This document shows, one piece after another, positions 40,711 to 50,117 of a stretch of DNA of 64,000 nt. The notes under the pieces are model-generated. The model saw nothing but the letters and a program-made list of their open reading frames with translations. It did not search any database and was not told the DNA's origin. Each line of letters opens with the position of its first letter. Position 1 is the stretch's first letter. The position numbers and the translations under genes were made by a program. Source of the DNA: a virus. Location of the stretch: positions 1 through 64,000 of the IMG/VR virus record IMGVR_UViG_3300020471_000623; one strand, given 5' to 3'.

Positions 40711-40917
40711 ATGTATAGGAGGCTTTTAGCCATACTATGTGTTCCAAAGGAATTTTACTACGCAACCTGGGAAGTTTTAGAGAGGTATTTGGGTATGAGG
40801 CAGAAAACTGATATATTCATTATTGAAACCGAAACCTCTACTCATCTTACTGATACGCCGGAAGGGTATCATTTTATATTAACCTTGCTAACTAATAGGA
40901 GGAAACTAACATGGTAA
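40711..40917 (+). CDS. Doubtful short gene before hsp20
   Basis: The 282-bp gap 40629-40910 holds a frame open to 40917. ATG 40711 gives 68 residues and ATG 40795, with GAGAGG 9 bp upstream, gives 40. The predicted product has an aromatic N-terminal part and an IFIIETETSTHLTDTPEGYHFIL end. It overlaps hsp20 by 7 bp, as real neighbours do here, but ribosome sites are weak. A TTGACA at 40651 without a good -10 also occurs. Confidence 0.35.
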   Translation: MYRRLLAILCVPKEFYYATWEVLERYLGMRQKTDIFIIETETSTHLTDTPEGYHFILTLLTNRRKLTW

Positions 40918-41357
40918 GATTAAGCACGACTAATTGGAACAATTTCGTTTCAGCATTCCCACAAGTAGAAAGTAGATTAATAGGATTTGACAGAGTATTT
41001 GACGCTGTCAATAGACTTCATAGTATTGAAGGCGGACAATCTAACTCTTTCCCACCTTACAACATCAAGAAACTAGATGATGAAAATTATGAAATCACAC
41101 TAGCTCTTGCAGGCTTTAAAAAGTCTGAATTAAGTGTTGTTGTGGAAGACGGCAACCTTGTCGTCAAAGGTGAGCAAGAAAAATCAGAAGATGAATTCTT
41201 GCACAAAGGAATTGCAGAACGCAATTTCACAAGAACATGGGCTTTAGCAGATGAAGTTAAAGTATCAGGTTCTAAACTTGAAGATGGAGTTTTAACTATT
41301 TCACTGGTTCATGAAATACCAGAGGAAAAGAAACCTGTCGATATAAAAATTAAATAA
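40911..41357 (+). CDS. Hsp20-family small heat-shock protein
   Basis: 148 residues with the alpha-crystallin domain: YNIKKLDDENYEITLALAGFKKSEL, VVVEDGNLVVKGE, FTRTWALADEVKVSGSKLEDGVLTISL. Binds unfolding proteins and holds them soluble. AATAGGAGGAAACTAAC precedes ATG. Common in marine T4-like phages, where it may help capsid or host protein stability. Confidence 0.95.
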   Translation: MVRLSTTNWNNFVSAFPQVESRLIGFDRVFDAVNRLHSIEGGQSNSFPPYNIKKLDDENYEITLALAGFKKSELSVVVEDGNLVVKGEQEKSEDEFLHKGIAERNFTRTWALADEVKVSGSKLEDGVLTISLVHEIPEEKKPVDIKIK

Positions 41358-41373
41358 TTACAGGAGAAGGAGC

Positions 41374-41727
41374 ATGTCTAAAAACATTCAAATAATCAAA
41401 CTCACAACGGGTGAAGACTTAATTGGAGAAGTAGGCGATACAGAAGTAGATGGAAAAGCATTTCTAACTATTGATAAACCTGCACTAATCATGATGATGC
41501 CTAAGCCTGGAAGTGATAATGAATTTGGTGTGGGACTTGCTCCTTACGCTCCTTTTGCCAAAGGGCACAAGGTTCCTATTTTTCCAGCGCATATTGTATC
41601 AGTCTATGACCCTGCAGAGGAAATACTATCAGCATATAACCAGAAGTTCGGAGCTGGACTTGTTATGCCGACACAGAAAGAAAAGTCGATTATAAATAAA
41701 CAAGTATTAAACGAACAGAAGAAGTAA
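41374..41727 (+). CDS. Sm/Lsm-like small beta-barrel protein, copy 2
   Basis: 117 residues. QIIKLTTGEDLIGEV fits the first strands of an Sm-like fold, then a Met/Pro-rich turn (LIMMMPKPG), and HKVPIFPAHIVSVYDP. It resembles 13041-13445 in layout. CAGGAGAAGGAGC precedes ATG. RNA binding is plausible but not shown. Confidence 0.55.
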   Translation: MSKNIQIIKLTTGEDLIGEVGDTEVDGKAFLTIDKPALIMMMPKPGSDNEFGVGLAPYAPFAKGHKVPIFPAHIVSVYDPAEEILSAYNQKFGAGLVMPTQKEKSIINKQVLNEQKK

Positions 41728-41728
41728 T

Positions 41729-42130
41729 ATGTATGAATACAGAATTAACGTTGTCAAAATCATAGATGGAGATACAGTAGATGTGGACATTGACCTCGGT
41801 TTCGGTGTCTGGCTCAAGAAGCAAAGAATACGACTGCATGGGATTGATACTCCCGAAAGTCGAACCCGTGACCTCGATGAAAAACGATATGGACTCATGG
41901 CAAAGAAATTCCTTACGGAACAAATCAAAGATGGAGCTATACTCAAAACAAGGCTCGATAAAAAAGGAAAATACGGTAGGATACTTGGTGAATTTCTTAG
42001 TTTAGATGATAGAACTAATATCAATGAACTAATGATATTGAAACACCATGCCGTCTCTTATCACGGTGCAAGTAAACAGGAAATAGCAGAAGGACACTTG
42101 CGCAATAGGACCAGAGTAAAAGAAATCTAA
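41729..42130 (+). CDS. Staphylococcal-nuclease-like nuclease
   Basis: 133 residues. SNase motifs: VVKIIDGDTVDVDIDLGF, the catalytic part RLHGIDTPESR, and KYGRILGEF. No signal peptide, so it acts inside the cell, likely on DNA or RNA for nucleotide supply. It starts one base after the previous gene. Confidence 0.88.
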   Translation: MYEYRINVVKIIDGDTVDVDIDLGFGVWLKKQRIRLHGIDTPESRTRDLDEKRYGLMAKKFLTEQIKDGAILKTRLDKKGKYGRILGEFLSLDDRTNINELMILKHHAVSYHGASKQEIAEGHLRNRTRVKEI

Positions 42131-42159
42131 TTGACTGTAGGTTCGTAAGAGCCTATAAT
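42131..42159 (+). promoter_or_regulatory. Host-type promoter for gp43
   Basis: TTGACT, 17-bp spacer with GGTTC and AGAG in register, TATAAT. Expected start about 42166, 20 bases before the polymerase ATG, with AAGGTG as ribosome site. Confidence 0.85.
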
Positions 42160-42185
42160 GTCTATATTATTAATAAGGTGTTGTT

Positions 42186-44684
42186 ATGAATTTCTATACT
42201 TATGCTCGACATTATGGGGACAAGATACTTGTCCGAGGTGTTAAGGATGGAAGAAGGTTTATAGGTAAACATGATTTCCGTCCAACATTATTCGTAAAGT
42301 CAGATAAGCCAAGCAAATACAAATCAATATATGGTGAAAATGTTTCGCCTATTCAGTTTGAATCCAACAAGGAGGCAACCGCCTTCTATGACAGATACAA
42401 AGATATATCCAACTTTCCTATATACGGACAAGACTATTATGGCTATCAGTATATTACAGAAAAATATCCTGGCATAGTAGAATGGGACGCTAAAAATATT
42501 AAGGTTTTTTCTATTGATATAGAAACAACTTCGGAAAGTGGATTTCCGAACGTGGACTCTCCAACCGAGAAGATGTTAGTTATTACCATGCAAGATAACA
42601 ACACCAAGAAAATAACAACCTTCGGAGTTGGAGAGTTCACACCTACAGACAATGTAAAAGGATATGATATAGATTATATCAACTGTAAAGATGAATATAC
42701 ATTACTAAAAACATTCTTAGAATGGTGGCAGGATAATTGTCCAGATGTTATTACAGGCTGGAACTCTGCCTTATTTGATATTCCTTATTTACTTGCAAGA
42801 ACAGAAAGAATATTGGGGGAAGGGGAGCATAAGAAGTTTTCTCCCTTCGAGCTTGTAAACAAACGAAAAGTTAGGTTTGCAGCAGGAAGGGAGATGACTG
42901 CTTTTGAGATTACAGGTGTTGCACAACTAGACTATCTCGACTTATACAAGAAGTTTACTTATGTGACTCGTGAATCTTATAAACTAGACTTTATTGCTGA
43001 AACAGAACTAGGCAAGAACAAATTAGAGTCTGGGTTTGATACATTTAAGGAGTTCTATGAGGGTGACTGGAATAGATTTGTAGAATATAATATTATTGAT
43101 ACAGTTATTGTTGATGAACTAGAAGATAAAATGAAACTTATTGAACTAGCATTGACAATGGCATATGACGCTAAATGTAACTACAATGACGTCTTCTCAG
43201 CAGTTAGAACATGGGATAGTTTACTTTACAATCACTTATGGGAGAAGAACATTGTTATCCATCAGAAAAGTGGAAAGAAAGATAGACAGATCGAAGGAGC
43301 CTATGTCCAAGAGCCTAAACCAGGCGGTTATGATTGGGTATGTAGCTTTGACGCTACAAGTCTGTATCCTTCTATACTTATGCAGTATAATATGAGTCCA
43401 GAAACTATTGTCCCTGGATTCAAGTATGATGTTAAGGTTGATGACTTGTTAGATAGATACAAGTTAGACAAACTGAAAGAAAAGAACTATGCTATGGCAT
43501 CTAATGGCACATGCTATACAAGAGAGAAACAAGGATTGTTTCCTGAGATTGTCCAGAAGTTCTTTAATGATAGATTAAAATACAAAAAACTAATGCAGGA
43601 GGCACAGAAGAAATATCAGGAGACAGGTGCTAAGGCATATCAGAATGAGGTTAGTAAATACAACAACTTCCAGATGGCTAGAAAGATTCAACTAAACAGC
43701 TTATATGGTGCCCTCGCTAATCAATACTTTAGATTCTATGATGACGATATTGCAGAAGGTATTACAATGACAGGACAACTTGTTATTCGAGATACTGCTA
43801 AGGCGTTAGATAATTACATGAACAAAGTATGTGGCACAGAAGATGAAATGTATTCTTTTTATAGTGATACTGACTCTTGTTATGTAACCTGTAAAAATCT
43901 AGTAGAAAACTTCTTCCCTGATAAAGGTGTAGATAAAACAGTTGAACTATTAGATAAGATAGGAACAGATAAAATAGAACCTGCTATAGATCAGGCAATG
44001 ACTAAACTTGCTAATTACACAAATGCTTTCGAGAATAAAATATTCTTTAAACGTGAGGTAATTGCAGATAAAGGTATATTTGTTGCTAAGAAACGTTATG
44101 CCTTGAACGTTTTAGATGATGAAGGATTACGTCTACAAAAGGCAAAACTAAAGGTAATGGGACTAGAAATAGTAAGAAGTAGCACTCCTGGCCCTATTAG
44201 AGAGTCTCTAAGGGAGGCAGTTAGGCTAATACTTACAAGCACACAAGAAGAATTACATAGTTTTATAGAGAATACGAAACAAGACTTCCATACTATGACT
44301 GCTGAGGATATAGCATTTCCTAGAGGTTGTAACAATATGGCAAAGTATCATTCTACAGCAGACATCTATAGTAAAGGCACACCTATACATGTTCGAGGTG
44401 GTTTACTTTACAATTATTATGTGAGTAAATTGAACTTGAACTTAAAATATGAACAGATACAAGAAGGAGATAAGATTAAGTTTTTATATTTGAAAGAACC
44501 TAATCCTCTGAAAGAAAATACTATTGCTTTTGTGGCAAAACTTCCTAATGAGTTTGGATTAGAAAAGTATGTGGACTATGAACTAATATTCCAAAAGGCA
44601 TTCTTAGACCCTCTTGATAATATACTAAAGCCTATAGGTTGGCATACAGAACCACAGGCAACACTCGAGGATTTATTTGCATGA
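42186..44684 (+). CDS. 43: DNA polymerase gp43
   Basis: Family B replicative polymerase with proofreading. 832 residues (T4 898). Exonuclease motif I VFSIDIETTS, ExoII near NSALFDIPYL, ExoIII around YNIIDTVIVDEL. Polymerase motif A SFDATSLYPSILM, motif B KIQLNSLYGALAN, motif C FYSDTDSCYV. No intein or split is seen. It overlaps the SET gene by four bases (ATGA). Confidence 0.97.
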   Translation: MNFYTYARHYGDKILVRGVKDGRRFIGKHDFRPTLFVKSDKPSKYKSIYGENVSPIQFESNKEATAFYDRYKDISNFPIYGQDYYGYQYITEKYPGIVEWDAKNIKVFSIDIETTSESGFPNVDSPTEKMLVITMQDNNTKKITTFGVGEFTPTDNVKGYDIDYINCKDEYTLLKTFLEWWQDNCPDVITGWNSALFDIPYLLARTERILGEGEHKKFSPFELVNKRKVRFAAGREMTAFEITGVAQLDYLDLYKKFTYVTRESYKLDFIAETELGKNKLESGFDTFKEFYEGDWNRFVEYNIIDTVIVDELEDKMKLIELALTMAYDAKCNYNDVFSAVRTWDSLLYNHLWEKNIVIHQKSGKKDRQIEGAYVQEPKPGGYDWVCSFDATSLYPSILMQYNMSPETIVPGFKYDVKVDDLLDRYKLDKLKEKNYAMASNGTCYTREKQGLFPEIVQKFFNDRLKYKKLMQEAQKKYQETGAKAYQNEVSKYNNFQMARKIQLNSLYGALANQYFRFYDDDIAEGITMTGQLVIRDTAKALDNYMNKVCGTEDEMYSFYSDTDSCYVTCKNLVENFFPDKGVDKTVELLDKIGTDKIEPAIDQAMTKLANYTNAFENKIFFKREVIADKGIFVAKKRYALNVLDDEGLRLQKAKLKVMGLEIVRSSTPGPIRESLREAVRLILTSTQEELHSFIENTKQDFHTMTAEDIAFPRGCNNMAKYHSTADIYSKGTPIHVRGGLLYNYYVSKLNLNLKYEQIQEGDKIKFLYLKEPNPLKENTIAFVAKLPNEFGLEKYVDYELIFQKAFLDPLDNILKPIGWHTEPQATLEDLFA

Positions 44685-45040
44685 TGAGAACATTTGGAGA
44701 AAAAACATATAGACCGTTACCTAAAGAGGTAACGATTACAACATCTAAAATAGATGGATTAGGATTACATGCCTTACAAAATTTACAGGCAGGAACAGTA
44801 TTAGGAGAGACTCATGTTCTAGTTCACGATAAGGATAGACTAGAATGGGTAAGAACACCTTTAGGAGGATTTATTAATCATAGTGATGACCCTAACAGTT
44901 ATATTGCTACAAATAAAGGAGATAGAATATTACATACTATCAAACCTGTAAAAGCAGGAGAAGAAATAACTGTTTATTATCGTTTCAAAGGTTATGATGG
45001 AACTACAGGTGATGACACAGAAGTAGAAATAGATGCGTAA
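44681..45040 (+). CDS. SET-domain protein
   Basis: 119 residues. SET signatures: SKIDGLGLHALQNLQAGTVL at the start, GGFINHSDDPNSYIA (NHSxxPN), and KAGEEITVYYRF. SET enzymes methylate protein lysines using SAM. Small versions occur in phages and bacteria. ATG 44681 overlaps the polymerase stop; an upstream extension in frame is not needed. Confidence 0.82.
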   Translation: MMRTFGEKTYRPLPKEVTITTSKIDGLGLHALQNLQAGTVLGETHVLVHDKDRLEWVRTPLGGFINHSDDPNSYIATNKGDRILHTIKPVKAGEEITVYYRFKGYDGTTGDDTEVEIDA

Positions 45041-45618
45041 TGTATATTAGATTGATGGAAAACCAAATAAGAAACATACCTAGTTTCTGGCCTCATGATT
45101 GGCCATTTAATGATATTGTAAAAAGATTGCCTGATACAGGTAAACTATTAGAGATAGGTCCTTATTTAGGAAAGTCTACAACTACATGGGCACAAGAATT
45201 TAAAAAGGCAAACAAGGATTGGGAAATACATACAATAGATGCTTTTGAAGGTATAAAGAAAGCATGGCCTGGAATGGAACATTTACAAATAACAGAAGAA
45301 GAACATTTAGAAAAATTTAAAAGTAATATATCTGGATGGGATAATATTACATGGGAAAAGACAAGATGGACACCTGATTATAAAGGGTTTAGAGAATATG
45401 ATGTGTTATTTTATGATGGCTTACATGACTATGAAAGTGTAAACAAAGTATTAGAACATTATATAAATGTGGAATGTATTGTAGTAGATGATTATGATAT
45501 GGAACACGAAGGAACTATGCAGGCAGTAGATGAATTTTATAATTCATTACCTTGGCCTAAGGAACTAGAACACATAGTTGAAAAAGGTAAGGGTATTGCA
45601 GTAATATGGAGAAAGTGA
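45040..45618 (+). CDS. Class I SAM-dependent methyltransferase
   Basis: 192 residues. KLLEIGPYLGKSTTTWAQ is the SAM loop, WEIHTIDAFEG the acidic strand 2 end, and YDVLFYDGLHDYESV strand 4. The type (Methyltransf_24-like) often acts on sugars or small molecules. The starts and stops overlap neighbours by one base. Target unknown. Confidence 0.75.
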   Translation: MYIRLMENQIRNIPSFWPHDWPFNDIVKRLPDTGKLLEIGPYLGKSTTTWAQEFKKANKDWEIHTIDAFEGIKKAWPGMEHLQITEEEHLEKFKSNISGWDNITWEKTRWTPDYKGFREYDVLFYDGLHDYESVNKVLEHYINVECIVVDDYDMEHEGTMQAVDEFYNSLPWPKELEHIVEKGKGIAVIWRK

Positions 45619-45797
45619 TGAAAGCAGAACTGAATGAAAAAGACTTTGACGAGTTTTTGAAAAAGACTGAAAAGTTAGAAGAGAAAGGTTACTCATTAGG
45701 TTATGAAGTAACTAAAACTAAAGAAGGAATGTTCTTAGTAGAAATTATTGGAGAACATGACATTAACGAATTAGATACATTAACAGAGGGTAGCTAA
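45618..45797 (+). CDS. Small hypothetical protein
   Basis: 59 residues from ATG 45618 (TGATG overlap). A charged helical half (EKDFDEFLKKTEKLEEKG) and a strand pair follow (LGYEVTKTKEGMFLVEIIGE). No known family. One-base overlap with the next gene. Confidence 0.6.
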   Translation: MKAELNEKDFDEFLKKTEKLEEKGYSLGYEVTKTKEGMFLVEIIGEHDINELDTLTEGS

Positions 45798-45982
45798 TGA
45801 AAATGAGAAAATACTCTGCCACAGGAGGCAGAAAGGCAAGGCGTGAGCGTGCATTAGAACGTTTACAGAAAACTAACTTCACAACTAAAGTCCTAAACGG
45901 CAAGGAACGCAATGAAAAGAACTGGACAAAGAAGAAAGAAGAGGCAATCAAAGTCCTTGAATCCAGAATTGCAGGGGCATAA
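45797..45982 (+). CDS. Small basic protein
   Basis: 61 residues, rich in Lys and Arg (GGRKARRERALERL and WTKKKEEAIKVLESR). Possibly nucleic-acid binding. Starts in an overlap with the previous stop. No family recognised. Confidence 0.55.
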   Translation: MKMRKYSATGGRKARRERALERLQKTNFTTKVLNGKERNEKNWTKKKEEAIKVLESRIAGA

Positions 45983-46036
45983 AATAAAATTTTTAGAAAA
46001 AAGAATAATAGATCAACAATCAAAAATAGAGGAACA

Positions 46037-46816
46037 ATGGCAAGAGATAAACAAGTTGCAATCATCGGATACGGATTCGTAGGCAAGGCTACAGAATATC
46101 TTTTAGATTATTTTTATCCTGGAACAGAAATACAAATCCATGACCCTGATCAAGGTCATGAGATAGAAGATTGGAATGGTATTGAATATGCCTTTATTTG
46201 TGTTCCAACTAACCTAAAGGGTGATAAATTAGACACATCTATTATAGATAAAGTGTTAAAAGGATTAAGTGAAAGGTCATGTGCTAATATAGTAACACCT
46301 GTAATAAGAAGCACAATAGGTCCTGATCAAGCACTTGATTATTCTCGAAACGGAGCAATAATTATGCCAGAGTTTCTTAGAGAACAACATTGGAAAGTAG
46401 ACGTTGTAGACCCAGACATACCTCTGCTTATAGGATGTGTTAATTGTGATGACTTTATATCTTTCATTATGGATTGTAATTTAAAAGGTAAGAAAGTTTT
46501 TCTTACAGAACCAGCAACAGCAGCTACAATAAAATTATTTAGAAATGCTGCACTAGCAGTTAATGTAGGATTAGCAAATGACATTCATGGCGTATGTGAT
46601 GTTTATGGTTTAGATTATCAAGATGTTAAAAACTTTATGATGAATGATAAAACAATGGGCACACATTGGGAAGTGCCTGGTCCAGATGGAGAGTTTGGTT
46701 TTGGTGGAACTTGTCTACCAAAAGATTTGACTCATGCTTCTGGCCTCGTGTATAATGAGAACAATATTATGAAAACGGCCTTAGAGGCTAACAAAACTAG
46801 GAGAGATGATGAGTAG
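46037..46816 (+). CDS. UDP-glucose/GDP-mannose dehydrogenase-like protein, short form
   Basis: 259 residues. NAD-binding AIIGYGFVGKATEYL, PVIRSTIGP, MPEFLREQ, and the catalytic Cys in FGGTCLPKDL. The usual C-terminal UDP-binding domain (total about 430) is absent, yet the gene ends cleanly into uvsX. It may still oxidise a nucleotide sugar or have a new substrate. AGAGGAACA precedes ATG. Confidence 0.85.
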   Translation: MARDKQVAIIGYGFVGKATEYLLDYFYPGTEIQIHDPDQGHEIEDWNGIEYAFICVPTNLKGDKLDTSIIDKVLKGLSERSCANIVTPVIRSTIGPDQALDYSRNGAIIMPEFLREQHWKVDVVDPDIPLLIGCVNCDDFISFIMDCNLKGKKVFLTEPATAATIKLFRNAALAVNVGLANDIHGVCDVYGLDYQDVKNFMMNDKTMGTHWEVPGPDGEFGFGGTCLPKDLTHASGLVYNENNIMKTALEANKTRRDDE

Positions 46817-47879
46817 TTTGATAGATAGAATAAAGAAAAATTCTACAATAAAAGAGTCTGATGTAATTGCAGATTCTAAATTCCTAAATGATAAGGACTT
46901 GATACAGACTTCTGTTCCAGCAGTTAATGTTGCATTGAGTGGTAAACTTGATGGAGGTTTGACTCCTGGACTTACAGTATTTGCAGGTCCTAGTAAACAT
47001 TTTAAGACTGCTTTTGCTATGTTATTGGCAAAGGCATATTTAGATAAGTATGAAGATGGAGTTATCCTATTTTATGATAGTGAGTTTGGTGCTCCACAAC
47101 AATACTTTGAAACATTTGAAATAGATACAAATAGAGTAATACATAGTCCTATTACAGATATTGAACAACTGAAACATGATAGTATGCAGCAGTTGAATAA
47201 TCTGGAGAGAGGAGATCATGTAATGATTATTGTAGACTCTGTAGGTAACTTGGCATCTAAGAAAGAAGTAGAAGATGCTTTAGATGGTAAGAGTGTAGCA
47301 GACATGACAAGAGCTAAACAAATGAAGTCCTTGTTTAGAATGATTACACCTCATCTAACAATTAAAGATATTCCTGCTATTGTAGTGAACCACACATATA
47401 AAGAAATAGGATTGTTTCCTAAAGATGTTGTTAGTGGTGGCACAGGCATTTATTATTCAGCAGACAATATCTACATTATAGGTAGAAGGCAACAAAAGAC
47501 AGGAACAGAAGTTACAGGTTATGAATTTGTAATTAATGTTGAGAAGTCTAGGTTTGTTAGAGAGAAGTCTAAGATTCCTGTAGAAGTATCTTGGGAGGCA
47601 GGTATTAGTAAATGGTCTGGCTTACTAGATATGGCTATTGAATCTGGACATGTTATAAAACCTAGTAATGGTTGGTATCAGAGAATAGATTCAGATACAG
47701 GTGAAGCAGTAGAGCCTAAGGTAAGATCTAAAGACTTAGGTAAAGACTTCTGGTTGCCTATATTACAAGACAAAACATTTTCTGATTGGATTAGAAATAG
47801 ATATACTATAGGCGCTGTAGATATGATGGCAGCAGAAGTATCGGACGAAGATATTGAGAAAGAATACGATAAAGTGTGA
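46806..47879 (+). CDS. uvsX: UvsX recombinase
   Basis: RecA-like strand-exchange protein. 357 residues (T4 391). Walker A FAGPSKHFKTAFA, Walker B MIIVDSVGNLASK, and the DNA-binding loop around GGTGIYYSADNIYIIG. The start could be ATG 46806 or 46809. It overlaps a zinc ribbon gene by 26 bp. Confidence 0.95.
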   Translation: MMSSLIDRIKKNSTIKESDVIADSKFLNDKDLIQTSVPAVNVALSGKLDGGLTPGLTVFAGPSKHFKTAFAMLLAKAYLDKYEDGVILFYDSEFGAPQQYFETFEIDTNRVIHSPITDIEQLKHDSMQQLNNLERGDHVMIIVDSVGNLASKKEVEDALDGKSVADMTRAKQMKSLFRMITPHLTIKDIPAIVVNHTYKEIGLFPKDVVSGGTGIYYSADNIYIIGRRQQKTGTEVTGYEFVINVEKSRFVREKSKIPVEVSWEAGISKWSGLLDMAIESGHVIKPSNGWYQRIDSDTGEAVEPKVRSKDLGKDFWLPILQDKTFSDWIRNRYTIGAVDMMAAEVSDEDIEKEYDKV

Positions 47880-48042
47880 TAGGTGTGGAGACAAACTTAA
47901 TCTAAAGAAAGATAAAGCATATTGTTTCCATAGTGATGAACAAGAAGTTTATATCTGTATCCCTTGCGTTCGAGAAGTATATACTGATTATGTAAAATTT
48001 AATGGTGATGGAAAGTTTATCCCAGATGAAGAACCGAATTGA
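47854..48042 (+). CDS. Small zinc-ribbon protein
   Basis: 62 residues from TTG 47854. C8-x2-C11 and C35-x2-C38 form a zinc ribbon; C24 and H26 lie between. It overlaps uvsX and the helicase gene. Ribosome site weak, but the Cys pattern supports a true gene. Role unknown. Confidence 0.6.
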   Translation: MRKNTIKCDRCGDKLNLKKDKAYCFHSDEQEVYICIPCVREVYTDYVKFNGDGKFIPDEEPN

Positions 48043-49402
48043 ACAAGTAATATTAGAAAATTTAATTAAGGATGATGACTTTGTAAGAAAAGTCATTCCT
48101 TTTCTAAAGCCTGAATACTTTATGGCATTTGAAGACAATAAAGTATTTAAAATTATTCATGACTTTGTAGAAAAGTATAACAATCCGCCTAGTAAACAGG
48201 CAATCGTATTAGCATTGAATGAAGATAAGAGTTTGAACGAAGACACTCATGCTAAATGTATGGAGGTTGTTAATACATTAAATGGTGATGAAGTAGATAA
48301 AGCCTGGTTAGTAGATGAAACAGAAAAGTTCTGTAAAGATAAGGCTTTGTATTTGGGTGTTATGGAAAGTATCCAGATAATAGATGGCAAAAAGAAAGAC
48401 ATGTCTACAGATGCTTTGCCCGAGATATTATCTCAGGCATTACAAGTAGGATTTGATACTAATGTAGGACATGATTTTATTGAAGATGCCGATAAACGTT
48501 TTGATTTTTACAACAGACTAGAAGAAAAAGTTCCTTTTGATCTTGAAATGTTTAACAAGATTACAGAAGGTGGATTATCTAACAAGACATTAAATATAGC
48601 TCTGGCGGGCACGGGTGTAGGTAAATCCTTGTTTATGTGTCATATGGCGTCTGCTAATATTGCAGCAGGCAAAAATGTATTATACATTACTCTTGAAATG
48701 GCAGAAGAAAGAATAGCAGAACGTATTGATGCTAATCTTATGAACTTGCCTATAATGGAACTCAAGGATTTATCTAAACCTATGTATGAAGACAGAATAC
48801 AAAAGTTGAAAGATAAGTATGAAGGCAGATTAATTGTTAAGGAATATCCTACAGCATCTGCACATTCAGGACACTTTAAGGCTTTGATAAATGAATTGAA
48901 ACTAAAAAGGAATTTCTTTCCTGATATAATTTTTGTAGACTATTTGAATATATGCACAAGTTCTAGATTTAGGCCAGGTAGTAGTGCTAACTCCTATACA
49001 ATTATTAAGAGTATTGCAGAAGAGCTTAGGGGCTTAGCAGTAGAACAAGATGTTCCTATATTTAGTGCTACACAAACAACAAGAGGTGGTTATAATTCTA
49101 GTGATGTAGATTTGACAGACACCTCAGAAAGTTTTGGTTTGCCTGCTACAGCAGACTTGATGTTTGCTATTATTAGCACAGAAGAACTAGAAAACATGGG
49201 ACAGTTTATGATTAAACAATTAAAGAATAGATATGCTGACCCTACAAGAAACAAAAGATTTATGATTGGTGTTGATAGAGCTAAAATGAAACTGTTTGAT
49301 TTAGAACAGTCTGCACAGACAGCACTTACAGACGCCAACATAGACGTTCCGGTATTTGATAGAGGAAAACAGGAAGACAAATATGGAGACATTAAATTTT
49401 AA
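48026..49402 (+). CDS. 41: Replicative DNA helicase gp41
   Basis: DnaB-family hexameric helicase. 458 residues from ATG 48026 (T4 475). Walker A ALAGTGVGKSLFMCHM, Walker B IIFVDYLNI, and FSATQTTRGGY for motif H3. An N-terminal helical domain (KPEYFMAFEDNKVFKII) binds partners. An upstream ATG 48002 would add 8 residues without a better ribosome site. Confidence 0.95.
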   Translation: MKNRIEQVILENLIKDDDFVRKVIPFLKPEYFMAFEDNKVFKIIHDFVEKYNNPPSKQAIVLALNEDKSLNEDTHAKCMEVVNTLNGDEVDKAWLVDETEKFCKDKALYLGVMESIQIIDGKKKDMSTDALPEILSQALQVGFDTNVGHDFIEDADKRFDFYNRLEEKVPFDLEMFNKITEGGLSNKTLNIALAGTGVGKSLFMCHMASANIAAGKNVLYITLEMAEERIAERIDANLMNLPIMELKDLSKPMYEDRIQKLKDKYEGRLIVKEYPTASAHSGHFKALINELKLKRNFFPDIIFVDYLNICTSSRFRPGSSANSYTIIKSIAEELRGLAVEQDVPIFSATQTTRGGYNSSDVDLTDTSESFGLPATADLMFAIISTEELENMGQFMIKQLKNRYADPTRNKRFMIGVDRAKMKLFDLEQSAQTALTDANIDVPVFDRGKQEDKYGDIKF

Positions 49403-50117
49403 TGATATCGAATGGGAAGTATTGGACACACCAATCGCGAAAAGATATTCTAAGTTTCTAAAAGATAGAGAAGACACAAAACAATTCTTCTATATGGGAG
49501 AAACAAAAACACAAATTAAAGACGAAATAGAAAAGATAGCATACATGAAAGGTGCTCCTACTATGGACTTGAATGATCTACATGAATATTTCGCAGATCA
49601 TGAGGACGATGAGGACTTACAAAGACTAAATCATCTTATTCATTATTATGAATTGATAGATAATAATTATCCTCCTCGATGGGGTTTTGAACCTACAGCA
49701 GATTATATTGGATTGCTTGAAGAAGACTTTGATCAGTTTACATTAACAAGACAATATGGTTATTTGTATATAGGTTATCCTCATGTAGGCAAACATTTTG
49801 CCGAGATAGTATTTTCTAATGATGTAGATATTAAAGAAGAACAATATCATCCTCAGGAAATATGTAGAACAAATTTTTTCTGTTGGCTAGGTAAAGAGAT
49901 TTCTAGTCCACCTGTAACGTTTTGGAATAAAGCACAAAAGGTTCATAAACAGGTAAAAGATAGATTAAATTTGCCTGAAATGGATGATCCTGCATTGCGC
50001 ATGGGCTATATTCCGTTTGCCAAGTTAAAGACTCGTATAAATAGTAATGAACTTGTTAGTCACCTATTGAAAGTGAAACAAAGTTCTACTAATTATACGG
50101 AGTTATTTAATGGCTGA
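49383..50117 (+). CDS. Conserved hypothetical protein after helicase
   Basis: 244 residues from ATG 49383 (the longer form from 49356 begins in helicase). Trp/Tyr/Asp-rich, e.g. YYELIDNNYPPRWGFEPT and YGYLYIGYPHVGKHFAE. The last has a PHVGKH turn but no clear P-loop. No known family recalled. Overlaps the next gene by 8 bp. Confidence 0.6.
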   Translation: METLNFNDIEWEVLDTPIAKRYSKFLKDREDTKQFFYMGETKTQIKDEIEKIAYMKGAPTMDLNDLHEYFADHEDDEDLQRLNHLIHYYELIDNNYPPRWGFEPTADYIGLLEEDFDQFTLTRQYGYLYIGYPHVGKHFAEIVFSNDVDIKEEQYHPQEICRTNFFCWLGKEISSPPVTFWNKAQKVHKQVKDRLNLPEMDDPALRMGYIPFAKLKTRINSNELVSHLLKVKQSSTNYTELFNG

